From the NCBI GenBank assembly GCA_018806915.1, contig JAGKQI010000101.1:992001-1056000 (forward strand): a stretch of DNA of 64,000 nucleotides, read 5' to 3'. A program made the position numbers and the translations under genes. The notes beneath the pieces are model-generated. The model was given only the letters and a program-made list of their open reading frames with translations. It searched no databases and was not told the DNA's origin. The first letter of the stretch is position 1, and each line of letters starts with the position of its first letter. Positions 1 to 10,654 of the stretch are shown piece by piece. The DNA comes from Phytophthora colocasiae (Eukaryota; Oomycota; Peronosporomycetes; Peronosporales; Peronosporaceae).

Positions 1-72
1 AAAAATCCCAGTTAATTTAACCCTTAAAGGGTTATACATATACTGTATACTTTATATACACTTGCATACATC

Positions 73-2968
73 ATGCCAAGTCCACAGTTGATAGAGGTGC
101 AGCGGTTGCGCGCGTTTGTCGATGCTAGGAAGCGCAGTGTCGAAGCTGCCGAAAGGAGATATGACATCCAGGCTGCTGTGGTGGAGCTGCGTGAGTTGGC
201 TGCCCCGTTGCGCAGCCCCGACCGTTTCTCATTGTCGTGGAAGGTAGCAATTTTGCCTTCTTCTTCTGAGCTTTGACATCCGCTAATTTTGATCCTATTT
301 ACACCGCTACAGCCGTTGTACCTAGAAGTTTTCTATCGAGATGTGGCAGCTTTCATGCTACGTTTTGTGGCCGTCCATCTCGAGAATTGTTTTTCGGAAC
401 GGGACCGGGAGCAGGCGTTTGACGTGTTCTTCGATCGTGAATTTGTCCCTTCCAGCAGAGCGATCAGTGCATTGATATCGATACTCTCAGCCACCAAGAC
501 CAAGTCTGATGCAAAGGATAAAACGGTGGCAGATGATGCCGAGGCTTCTATTATACAGTGCGTTCGGCTACTAGATAAAGCTGTTACCGTCACTGGGGTC
601 CAGGGCGTCGTGGCTGAGATGCTCAAGCCCGAGCAGGTTCGTGCAAATTAAGTTGATGATACCTTTAGTATTCGCTAACGCAGCAGCTATCTTCGATACA
701 TTATAGTCTACTGTGAGTGGTGGACAAGGTGTGATTGGACTACAAGTCTTAATTTCGCAACTCTCATCACTTCCAGGTACGTAGCAGCGAAGGTCTTCAT
801 CATGAACGAGCTAATAACCCAGGCGGTTATATCACTGCATACTTGTGATGCAACTATTTGTTTATTCTCGTGTAGATCTCATCTACAATCGACGCCAACG
901 CGACACCCCAGCAGCATTTCGCCCCCGACGATACTTCCCGATGCTGTGTGATGGTTTATTTTGCGGCCTGCTTGATCAAGAGACCCCAATACAGCAGCCA
1001 CGTACCTTCCGGATATTCGCTGACAAGCTCTCACGCATTGGACAAGCGCAAGTGCTGGTGCAAAGTTGGCTGCGCTCTTTCAGCACTCCAGCAATGGCGG
1101 ACTTGAGTCCTATACTATTCCAGAGTCTTCCAGAGTCATGTCACGAACAGGTTCTACTTCAACTTGCTGGTGAAAAGGTCCCGTCTCCTTTGAGTGCTCA
1201 ACAAGCGCTATGCCTCCCGAAATACAGACTCCTGGCTCAGATCCCTTCGAAAATGTGCGCTAACAAGCACTTCCAGTATGTCATCACTCACAAGTTGCTG
1301 CTTCGAAAGCGGATTGACGACTTATTCTTCTGGCGAGTACTTGTTGACGTCTTGGTGCAATCTGGTGACGATCCTGGTCAATCTCCGCTAGCGACTGTAT
1401 TCGATGTGGTTCTCTCGCGCTGGAGCCAAAGCGACTTTGCTGGCAACACGGAGTACACTGTGAATGCTTCAGTGTGTTTTTTCCTCCGCTACAGCCTCCA
1501 AAAACTGTCAGGAAATGGAGCTGAGGCGGCGTTTACGCAACAAGATTGGATCACGAAGCTGTGCAAGGGAGTCCAAGACCACATGAGCCATTCGTTGGAG
1601 CGTGTACGAGCGTTGGGTATGCGTGTGGGGGAGAGTCTATCGCACATCATCGCTGCTGAGAAGCCACTCGATTTTGGTCTGAAGGATGAAGATCCTATTA
1701 ATGTGTATGGATGCCCTGTACTGCCTGAAGAACTCGAGCAAGGCATTGCAGACCTCAATTTACACTCGATCTCTCCTCCCGAAGTTCACGAGACCCAGTC
1801 TACACTTGATAGTCAGAGGAATAGACTGAATAAGCCGAAGAAGCGCTCGACTAAGCCGTTCATACTTGACCCGGACGAGTTGGTACCCAGTGATGACGAT
1901 GACGACGATGCCTCAGCTGAGGACGCTGAGTCTGAATCGAGCTTCGATGATGCTGACTCCGACTCCGACATGAGCTTGGAAGCGTACGACCTTGAGGACC
2001 AGGAGGAAGACTTAAAGGCTAAGCGACCTTTGTATCTGAAGGATCTGATTGCCGGCCTTTTGTCAGATGATGACCGTGAGAAATCCGAAGCTGCTTTGAA
2101 CGAGGCCGAGATTTTACTGCGGAGACAGCCTCGGGACCTGAACGACAAAGCACAAGAAGTTGCAAGGGCCTTACTAAGGCTTGAGGACAAGTACAACACG
2201 CCGCAGTTCGCCAAATTACGTTCACAGGCTCTTGCTACGACGTGTGCACAGGCTCCGACCCAAGCATTGCCGTATCTAACCAGCCAAGCCCTGGAACGGG
2301 AGCAGTTGCTACAGTCTCGCATTGACGTTCTCCAGGCGATGACTTCGGCTGCACAGGAAATATCCGAGAGAGGCGGTGGCTATCGACGCACATCAACGCC
2401 TAAGACGCTGCTTCATGAACAGATTGACAGCGATTTGAGTACGCGCACTATGCAGAGCCTGAAAACTCGTCGCTGGGGCTATCGACGGGATGCACTAGCT
2501 GAGCCAAAGCGAAACGCTTTCGCTCCATTCGCTTTGGAGTTCTTTTCACCGCTGTTGTTCGGGTACAACGCGTACGTGCGGAAGCACTCGAGCGGTTCTG
2601 GGGCGTCCCGCAGTGAAGTGGAGCAAACGTTTCTGGCGCATTTACTGCACGCGCTCGCGAGTTTTGTAGAGTGTGCAGGACACGCACCGCAGACACTGGC
2701 GATGGCCAAATGCCTTCTCGAGTTTGCGTGGAATGAGCGGTCCAACAGCAATGCCGAGGTGCGTCGTCAAGTTTTGTTCAGCCTGAGTCGCGTGCTGCTC
2801 GTGGTGCCGCCAGGTCTTCTAGGCCAGGAAGTGGGTGAAGCTCTGACTGAGGTTGCACCGTGGCTGCATCAAGTGCAGAATCACGACCCGGACGCTGGTT
2901 GCCGAGAGGCGGCGAAGCTGCTGAGCTCCTTCGCGTCAATGCCGACGTCCTCGCTTTCGTTAATGTAG
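73..2968 (+). CDS. TELO2: TELO2 / Tel2-Clk2 family protein (TTT complex)
   Basis: Tel2 family protein; in other eukaryotes it acts with TTI1/TTI2 and HSP90 in maturation of PIKK kinases such as ATM, ATR and mTOR. The large last exon ends at a TAG at 2966-2968. It holds an acidic linker with repeated D residues (about 1895-1915) followed by the typical Tel2 C-terminal helical domain: YLKDLIAGL, then a pattern of ALNEAEILLRR, ELARALLRLEDKY-like helices and LPYLTSQAL (about 2025-2300). Exon 1 starts MPSPQLIEV at 73 and a donor GTAGCA follows at 241. Exon 2 starts after CTACAG at 313 and ends near 636. A small exon near 778-843 (YVAAKVFIMNELITQ) is likely, but its phase relative to exon 2 is not resolved. 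The family call is firm for the C-terminal half; the 5' exon structure is uncertain. Confidence 0.8.
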
Positions 2969-3238
2969 ACGAAGAACGAAGGAATAGCGTTTCTTGGACT
3001 TCAGCTCAGCTTTTGAATGGAAATACTGGAAGTATCATGGCTGGGACGTTGTATAATTCTTGTGGAATCGCCATGTAGTGAGTTTGCGAGATGCTTGAAA
3101 TCCTCTATGGTTTACAAAGTGTACAAGTACCAACAAAGTTGTCCCGCCAATAATTTTAACTTGTACAAATAAAAAGGAGCAGAGTGGTTGCTCGTTCATG
3201 GTTTCTTCTTGGCCATGCCCAGCGAGGTTATTGTGTTA

Positions 3239-6117
3239 TCATAGATCCACGGTGTCATCTGAGCGAAAACGCAGTTAGCGACTTGCAAGCCTGCATTGCG
3301 CAACGAGTAAACCACGTACCTCCCGATATAATGTCGACAGTCTGGTCTAGCAATTCGTCGTCTGTTGGATCTAGACCGGATAGTGATACCTTCTCGAGGA
3401 GACCGTCAAACCGTTGCTGATCGTCCAGAGTAGACAGATCCTACAAACGCACACGCAAAGTTAGACGAGAGGCTTCGACTCCACCGTCAATATGCAGTTC
3501 GTACGCTGACACTATTGAAAGAAACCATCGAATCGACAGCACTTTTCCACCCCTTCTGCATGATCGCCTGCCGAGCTTGTCGCTCCTTGTTGGCCTCCAG
3601 CTCTTTTGTGAGCAACGCTTGGCCAGGTGATGGCGCTGAGGATAGCGTCATACCCTGCTTGTCACGCTCTTGCAACATTAGCCGCAATCGCTGTTGATGG
3701 AAAAGCTCGTATGCAGACGCGTGCCCTTCGGTCATGAGCATCTGCGACCGCGGAGTCTGTGAAGAACCCCACTCTTCACGCGGCGTGTTCAGCCCCTTCC
3801 CTCCAACAGAAGGAGGAAGACCATTAGTTCCATTAGCCCCAATGCCCATAGTATTGTTGACATTGTTTCCACCAACTCCACCTCCGCTACTCGTTGGGAC
3901 CATCATCTGTTGCGAAGAAGTCCCGGAAGGTGTGCCTAAAGATGCAGCTCGAGGGTGAAGAGGAGCACCACTGAATCCTTGATGCACAGCAGGCGGGTGT
4001 TGGGAATGCTGTTGATAAGGTGTATTAGCCATCGCCATCGCCATCGCCTGAGACGAATATGTTGGTGTTGGGGGCATTGACAACGACTGCTGCATGGAAG
4101 ACGATACCTGCAAGCATAGTAGAGTAATTAGAACACTAACCGCAGAAGAAAAGTCACTTAAACTTACTGGCATGGGCATGGACATCTGCATGTGCATCTG
4201 CATTTGATTCGACGTCGGGAAGTTTGTCGGTACCACATAATTTGGCATCACGCCCATATTTTGTTGCTGCATCGGATATCCAGGTGAGTATTGATACTGC
4301 GGTGGTACTTGCTGGGGTTGAAGGTGTTGCTGTTGTAGAGGCATTTGCTGAGGCTGGATGTTCATGCCAAATCCTCCGTCAACCATCGCATACACAGGAG
4401 GTTGCTGATTGCTCGGAATGCCGGTCATCAGCTGATTGGGGTTGCCTGGGTAGATGCCATTGCTGGAATGAGCTACCGAGCTTGGGTGAAAGCGCTGGCT
4501 CATTTGGAAATTGTGGATCGACGCTGCCACGAGTTCATTCACATTGTGCATTGGAGCCCCCATCGCCGCTGCCATGTCTGGCTGCGATGCTGGAGCCAAT
4601 GTTTGCGCATTTTTCACAAATACCGTAGTGGGCATAATTCCTACCGGACCACCTTCCTCTGATGGCAATGTGTCAACCACAGGCTTGGTTTCTGACGCTG
4701 CTTCATCTTCACTTTTCAACGCCGCACTCGAGTCTGACTCTGTGGATATTGCTGTCGTTTCGGAGAGGTGATTTCTTTGCCGAGTCGGGCTGGCTTTAAC
4801 TGGTTTAGCAGGTCGTTCAGTATCTGCAAGAGAAGACGACACTGTGCTTGCTTCAGCAGGAGACGACGTGGAAAGCGTAGACGATTTGTCTTCTTTTGAA
4901 GCAGCACGTCGACCACGCATTAGTGATTTCCATCGGATTTTCACAGCATCTTCGGTTCGGCCCTGTTATCCAAAGGCAACCATATCAGATTAGACAAAGC
5001 AGCTCGTGTTGAGTATAAGTACCACGTCAAACCTTGAGCTGTTGTGCGATGATGGACCACCGGTTGCCTAGTTTAGCTTGCATCTCAACGATAATCTTGT
5101 CTTCATCCTCTGTGTAAGATCTACTCAAAGGAAGAATAGCAAGCATTAGCTTCATGCTCACGTCTGAATTGACGAGGTACAGGACTTACCCCTTATTAAT
5201 GTTGGGGTCCAGGTGATTGCACCACCGCTCCCTGCACTGTTTGGATCTGAGTCGAAAGAACACATTAGCATGTTTAGCAGCATTATTCGTGCCATTTCTA
5301 TCGAAAGACTCACGTTCGACCAGGGATGAGGGAAGCCACTTGTCCCCAGTTCTTTTTGCCTTCCGCCACCAATTCCCGCAGTTTTGCGTCTTCTTCCGGT
5401 GTCCAGTGACCCTAATTCCAAAGCACGAAGCAATACATAAGTGACCTTGTTCAACTTCAGCACTAACAAATGCTAACTTACCTTTATCAAACCTGGTTTC
5501 AGCACTTTTGTCCATCGCTGCAGACACTGCGTATGGTTCCGTCCAGGCACTTGATCCGCAATAGCTTTCCAATTGCGTTCCCCACTCCTCTCAACCGCCA
5601 ACCGCAGCGACTCATCCTCGTGCTTGGACCATCGTCTCGGATTCGACTTTTCCTTCGCTGGTGGCGCCTGCTTCACCGCATTCAATATCAAATGCGCTCG
5701 TGGGACGCCCATACCACTTCCCCTCCGATCTTTCACCATCAGTTTAGCCGGTTGAGTCTGTGGCCGTTGCGGCGGCTGCGACGGCGTTTCATGCAACGAA
5801 GGTGACGCGGTTGAATCTTCTTTTGTGCTGTTCCCCTGTATCGAGGACTGAGGGGAACTTGTCACTTGTTTATGACGTTGAGAGGCAGGAGCTGGTAGCA
5901 TTTTCTTCAAACTGTCCGTGCGTCCGCGTTTCTTCGGACTTTTGGCTGGTAATTTGGCCATTGGAGCGACATCTTCCATGTCGATCTCCGTGCTGGGCGC
6001 CTCATGCGTAGCAGCAGGCGACTCAACGCCTGCATTGGAGATGGACGTCTGGTCCAACGCCTTGCCCAGCTCCGTCAGCTTTGCGGAACTTACGGGTGAA
6101 CCTTCGACAGTCGCCAT
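3239..6117 (-). CDS. Three-repeat (R1R2R3) MYB transcription factor
   Basis: Nuclear MYB-type DNA-binding protein. Reading from the ATG at 6117, a low-complexity N-terminus is followed by repeat R1 (RRWSKHEDESLRLAV...NWKAIADQVPGRNHTQCLQRW), an intron, R2 (GHWTPEEDAKLRELV...NWGQVASLIPGR, near 5340-5410, then SKQCRERWCNHLDPNINK near 5190-5245) and R3 (SYTEDEDKIIVEMQ...RWSIIAQQLKGRTEDAVKIRW, near 4930-5130). A long Gln/Met/Pro-rich C-terminal region follows, suggestive of an activation domain. An in-frame intron with GTAAGT lies at about 4109-4168. The open frame runs to 3487, but splicing after about 3500 to an acceptor TTTGTAG adds DLSTLDDQQRFDGLLEKV. A second intron with donor GTACGT then leads to a short last exon ending at 3239. 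c-Myb-like 3R MYBs regulate cell-cycle genes in plants and animals and differentiation in oomycetes. The domain call is strong; the exact C-terminus is inferred. Confidence 0.85.
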
Positions 6118-6500
6118 CTCTAGCGTCTTTTCGAGTCTGTCAGGCCGTGATGAGAGGCGAAAATGGCGCTATATGCAGACAAAATCCGTCACTCAAAGGG
6201 GGTCAAAGACGCTGCTACTGCGGACGTCCACAGAGAGAGAGAGAGAGAGAGAGAGAGGGCAGCGTTAACAATGGGAGGTGGCTGCAGCCTCAATGCGGTT
6301 TGAGTTGATTCTTGGCTTATTAGTTGATCGCGGAAAAGAAGGGGGCACGATGGACGATTGTGTGCGACACATAGAATAACGCATAGTCAAGTCAAGATGA
6401 TTTCAACCAGATGACGCCAATTTCAACCGATCATAGATCAGTTAGAAGATGGCTACACTACTATGGAGGAGTTACCACTTCCAGGCAAAAAAGATGGTCT
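6118..6500. other. Intergenic region between MYB and metaxin-like genes
   Basis: About 380 bp that contains the promoter side of the MYB gene and the 3' side of the metaxin-like gene. Apart from an (AG)n microsatellite no gene or RNA is visible. Confidence 0.6.
6232..6257. repeat. (AG)13 microsatellite
   Basis: A perfect AG dinucleotide run of about 26 bp lies about 115 bp upstream of the MYB start codon, in its likely 5' UTR or promoter. GA repeats there can affect expression and vary in length between isolates; that is inference. Confidence 0.9.
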
Positions 6501-7808
6501 CTATTCGTCTTCAACATACTCGTCGTCATCGTCTTCGTAATACTCATCATCGTCATCATCGCCGAACTGCACTGCTATAGGTAAAGCAGCTACGGCGTAC
6601 AGTACCAATGCAGCGATAGCACCGATGATAACGTTACGAGGTCCCTTCTCGAAAGCTTTGTCTTGCGCCTCACCTGCAGCATGCAACTCCGCATCCTTTT
6701 CACGCTTTTTCTCGGCAACCTCCGACGTTAATTCACGACGACTCCAATCCAGACTGCGGTAAGGCTTCAGGAAAGCCACTTGCAGTGGTGGAGACACCTT
6801 CTTCATGAAGGCGCTGTCGAGAGACGTGGTGCTGAAGTAGTTGGGCTCGTTCTCTGAGTGCACAGCCTCCTTGCTGATACTCGATGGTTGGTCGCCAGGA
6901 ACACCAAAATATGTGTCACGGATACGCTCTGCCAGTATGATAAGCAGTGGCGCATGCTGGTGCACGGTGGCAGCTAGCTGAGCGTTGCCCATAGCGTCCA
7001 CAATGTGGCCGAACACAGCAACATCTAAGGCACTGGGTTGACCTCCAAAGAAGTACGGCGTGTCTACACTCTCGAGCTTCGTGTTGAGTGCCGTGTAGCA
7101 GTCACGGGCAATCACATAGGCTTGTTCCTTGGTCGAAATCCCGTACATGCGCAGCTTTTCCATCGTGTCCAGGTGCATCTTCTTGGGCAAAAAGAGGCTC
7201 AATGGGAACGGGATGTGGCGTTTCATGTGCGGGCGTGTGACCTCACGGTATGTGGACGAGTCTACCCAGCGGCAGTACAGCATGACGCGCTGCAGTTTCT
7301 CGGACAACATGGACCTGTACGCGTACGACTCGCTGCGTTGCGTATCGGTCAAGAACTCGTCAATATCCTTGTGGAACTGCAGCATATCAAATAATTAACA
7401 CCTAACTGCAAAATGAAAGCTTCAACAATGCCCTCAAACTCACTGTCTGCAAGTGCATGATGATTTCCTCTTTAGGCAGCAAGAAGTTGCCATCACTTAG
7501 CTGTGGTAATTCACCTATAAAAACACAAACCTCATCAATCACAATACATTTCTAACACCACAGTAATTGCAGACCATACCGGTGGCCTCGTACGCTGGGT
7601 ACTTGGAGTTATGGACGTGCAGTCGAATGTCCGCCACACGTAAATAAGCCTGAACATCCCAAGCCGGTAGGAACTGATGCAGCACAAGTGTCGATCCCAA
7701 CTCCTTGGACGTTTTCGGAGTACTCTCCAGCTCTGTAGCACTCACCAGATCATCATGAAGGCGGTCGGCGTCCGGCCCCAGCGGGTGGAAGCGGTCCTCC
7801 GGGAACAT
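6501..7808 (-). CDS. Metaxin / Sam37-like mitochondrial outer-membrane protein
   Basis: Probable subunit of the SAM (sorting and assembly) complex of the mitochondrial outer membrane. The N-terminal part has the metaxin thioredoxin/GST-like pattern: LVLHQFLPAWDVQAYLRV, HNSKYPAYEATG, then after an intron ELPQLSDGNFLLPKEEI. The middle has the GST-C like helix with YFFGGQPSALDVAVFGHI. Near the C-terminus a hydrophobic segment (VIIGAIAALVLYAVAALPI) is followed by a very acidic tail of D, E and Y, consistent with a tail anchor. Two introns lie at about 7387-7441 and 7515-7580. The open frame extends upstream to 7847 without an ATG; the first in-frame ATG (MFPEDRFHPL) is at 7808. A short upstream exon cannot be excluded. 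It diverges from UTP6, with a CCAAT at 7917-7921 in the gap. Confidence 0.72.
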
Positions 7809-7995
7809 GACGTCCACAAACGCACCAAAGTCCAGAATGATTGTCACTTTTTAGTCTCAACTATGTTGTATACAATGTATACTGTACACTAAGTACGATA
7901 TGCACCCCATGCCCAACCAATATTGACCATTCGACCTTCCGACCATTATAAGAGACCACTAACGTTCGTGTAATAGGAAGCAGCAGGGAGCGAAG

Positions 7996-10011
7996 ATGGC
8001 GGACACGGTGCAGATCACGATGGAGAAGATGGTCCCGGAGCTGGAGGATCTCCAGGCGCGGAAGATCTTCTCGGAGGACGAGATCCGCCAGATCGTGGAC
8101 AAGCGTCGTGGCTTCGAGTACTCGCTGCAGCGTGTGCCTCTGCGCAAGATCGACGCTATGCGCTACATCGAGTACGAGCTGAAGCTGGATGCACTACGAG
8201 CGACACGGAAGGAGCGACTTGGGCTGGTCAAGGTCTCTGTGGGCGACACGGCCGGGTCCAAGCGCGTGCACAACATCTTCGACCGCGTGCTGTTCAAGCA
8301 CCGTGGCAGCATCGAGCTCTGGCTGCAGTACGTGGCTTTCTGCAAGCGTGAAGGAAGTAGCCGTGTGCTGTCTTCGGTCTTTTCCAGAGCACTGCAGTCG
8401 CACCCACGCAGCGCTGAACTCTGGATTGAGGCGGCGTCGTACGAGTTTGGCGTCAACCTTAATGTGGACTCGGCTCGTGCGCTTATGCAGCGTGCCATTC
8501 GTCTCAACAAACACCACCAGAAGCTGTGGTTGGAGTACTTCCGCTTGGAACTACTGTACGTGCAGAAGCTGGCGATGCGTCGCCAGGTGCTGCGTTTGGA
8601 TGAAGAGGTGGAGAAATCTGTGGATGACGAATCCACTGTGCTCATTGACGATCTTCCTGAAGAGAAAGAAGTACAAGAGGAGGAAGTTTCAGACGAGGTG
8701 ACAGCAAAGATGAACGCTAGGAAGCTCGTACTGCAGGGAGCTATTGCGAAGATTGTATATGCGAATGCTGTGGCTACGATTCCGGATGATGTTGCGTTCC
8801 GACTTAAATTCGTGGAGATTCGGGACCTTTTCGGCTCCCTTACGGCTGCTGAGCTCTCGGACGCGATTTTGCAGGACTGTCTGGAGAAATTCCCTAAGAG
8901 CGAGCAAGTGCATGCTGCTAAGGCGCTGCGTCCCTTTTTGTTAATTGAGGACAGTGCTGCGTCGCACTTGGGTGAGTCGTCAGAGGTGGATGGAGCTGAT
9001 GTGTCAGAGGCGGAGCGTCAGGCTGAGTTGATGGTTGTGCACAACTTCGAGACGAGCGTGATGCAACTAGACACCGTATCCATAAAGGAGCTTTTCGCAG
9101 ACTGGATGGTGACCCGACTAGCTTCTCCCAGTCAGACGGCATTCTTGCTCGAGTATGCACGCGCCAAGCTGAAAGAATTTGCTTTCTCGGAGTCAAACAC
9201 TTCTCCATCGCTCGCCACCAAGTATGTGGACTTGATTCACCGTACGGATGGTACAAATGATGCGCTCATGGTCGTTCGGAAGATCTGTGACGAGTGTTTG
9301 CCAGAGTCGTCGGAGATGTGGCTGCTGCAGTCTCAGCTCGTGCTTCATGCGGATAACGAAGAAAAGAGCGCGAGTCGTTCGCCGTCCCCCAAACGCCGCC
9401 GTACTTCGCGTGGTTCGCAAACGAAAGCGACAACTTCCACGAACCCGTTGGTAGCTGCCGTATCGGTATTGAAGACAGCCCTGACGAAGATTGCTACAGA
9501 TGATTACGACGCGCAGTTTGCAGTTCACACCCGTTTTATTCAGCTGCTGGTTAGCACTTCAGAGTCTCCCAACACTATTGAGAAGGCATTCAAGAACGCT
9601 CTCAATGCACAGAAGCGTGGCTCAGCACATCGGAGTGCCCTTCGCCAACAGTACGTTGCTTGGGCTGGAAGTGTGACGTCTCTACGTTCACTGGAGCAAG
9701 TTCGCGCGTTGTACACCAAGTTTATGGTGGACGAGCAGTTCCTTCCTTCTCCAGAGACTTACTCTTTCCTATTGCTATGTGTGGACATCGAGACTTCAAC
9801 GACTTCGGTCAACGTGGCGCAGGTGCGCAAGCTGTTCGAGAAGCTGGTAGAACTCTTCGGCTCGACACATGAGGAGGTCTGGGTGCAGTACGTGCGTTGC
9901 CTGTCGGAGCGACTCACATTGTTCGCAGACGCCACTCGCGTGCAGCAGCGGGCATTGCGTGTGTGGAAAGAGTCTCCAGCACTCATGCAGTTGGCCTTCT
10001 CAGGCGTCTAG
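7996..10011 (+). CDS. UTP6: UTP6, U3 snoRNP-associated protein (small-subunit processome)
   Basis: UTP6 is a component of the UTP-B module of the nucleolar small-subunit processome, needed for 18S rRNA processing. The single-exon frame encodes 671 residues, close to the size in other eukaryotes. The N-terminus is diagnostic: MADTVQITMEKMVPELEDLQ, then IFSEDEIRQIVDKRR and FEYSLQRVP. HAT (half-a-TPR) repeats follow, with the W..Y.....E pattern, for example IELWLQYVAFCKREGSSRVL and AELWIEAASYEF. More HAT-like units occur near the C-terminus. An acidic segment (about residues 215-235) and a basic Ser/Arg segment (about residues 455-475) separate them. The start is the first ATG after the divergent promoter shared with the metaxin-like gene. 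Confidence 0.9.
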   Translation: MADTVQITMEKMVPELEDLQARKIFSEDEIRQIVDKRRGFEYSLQRVPLRKIDAMRYIEYELKLDALRATRKERLGLVKVSVGDTAGSKRVHNIFDRVLFKHRGSIELWLQYVAFCKREGSSRVLSSVFSRALQSHPRSAELWIEAASYEFGVNLNVDSARALMQRAIRLNKHHQKLWLEYFRLELLYVQKLAMRRQVLRLDEEVEKSVDDESTVLIDDLPEEKEVQEEEVSDEVTAKMNARKLVLQGAIAKIVYANAVATIPDDVAFRLKFVEIRDLFGSLTAAELSDAILQDCLEKFPKSEQVHAAKALRPFLLIEDSAASHLGESSEVDGADVSEAERQAELMVVHNFETSVMQLDTVSIKELFADWMVTRLASPSQTAFLLEYARAKLKEFAFSESNTSPSLATKYVDLIHRTDGTNDALMVVRKICDECLPESSEMWLLQSQLVLHADNEEKSASRSPSPKRRRTSRGSQTKATTSTNPLVAAVSVLKTALTKIATDDYDAQFAVHTRFIQLLVSTSESPNTIEKAFKNALNAQKRGSAHRSALRQQYVAWAGSVTSLRSLEQVRALYTKFMVDEQFLPSPETYSFLLLCVDIETSTTSVNVAQVRKLFEKLVELFGSTHEEVWVQYVRCLSERLTLFADATRVQQRALRVWKESPALMQLAFSGV

Positions 10012-10223
10012 AACTTGAGATTAGATAGATTTTGTACGCAGCCCAGTCACAACTGACCAAATAGACAAGTTGCTCCAATCATTCCTCATTTCCAAACAAC
10101 AACAAGTAATTCGTGGTCCAACATATTTATTAATGAAAGCCTTGCATCTAACACTACGCACTCGCGACGTTTTCTAACGCCACGGCTGCTGTAGTTGCTT
10201 GCTGGGCCGATCTCAGTGTCTGT

Positions 10224-10433
10224 TTACCGGGCCTCGAACTGGATAAGACGCTTGGTACGTGCCTTGTACATGATGCGGTAGCCGCATGCGCGGCAGCGGA
10301 TGGGGTCGCGCGCAGAGAGGTAGTTGACGATGCCGCAGTCGCCGCAGATGTACTTGATCTCTGGGTCCTTAATCATGCTGGCGCTAGCGCTGGCGCCTGA
10401 CGAACCGGCCGCAGGGGTAGCTCCTCCGTCCAT
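10224..10433 (-). CDS. RPB12: RNA polymerase subunit RPABC4 / Rpb12
   Basis: Small zinc-binding subunit common to RNA polymerases I, II and III. The product is 69 residues. A Gly/Ala/Ser-rich N-terminus ([10 protein letters not shown]) is followed by the conserved core with four zinc cysteines, [12 protein letters not shown] and [10 protein letters not shown], and the family's invariant tail [13 protein letters not shown]. The frame stays open further upstream to 10556, but the extra residues are unlike the family, so the ATG at 10433 is preferred. The gene is divergent from NMD3, only 221 bp away. Confidence 0.92.
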   Translation of the reverse strand: MDGGATPAAGSSGASASASMIKDPEIKYICGDCGIVNYLSARDPIRCRACGYRIMYKARTKRLIQFEAR

Positions 10434-10654
10434 AATCAACTCAAATGTGCTTTCGGTCGAAAATTGCAAACTGATCGCTGGTTGCGTGCTCTTGACAAGA
10501 TTTTGACCAATGATAACAGCCAAATAAAATGATTCGTGGAATATAATAGTAGCCATTTATCCATTGGTCGAAAACAGGACACGCTTCCATTGGCCTGCGA
10601 CGCTTCCACCCATTCGCTCTTCGACTGCCGTAAAGCTGCCAGGCTCGACGTCAC
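10434..10654. promoter_or_regulatory. Candidate bidirectional promoter of RPB12 and NMD3
   Basis: This 221-bp gap separates two divergent growth-related genes. Two ATTGG (inverted CCAAT) boxes are visible at 10563-10567 and 10589-10593. The assignment as a shared promoter is inferred from position and those boxes. Confidence 0.4.

Noticed and set aside
10434..10556. Longer RPB12 with 41 extra N-terminal residues
   Set aside because: The extension is unlike the family and runs into the divergent promoter; the ATG at 10433 gives the usual short protein.
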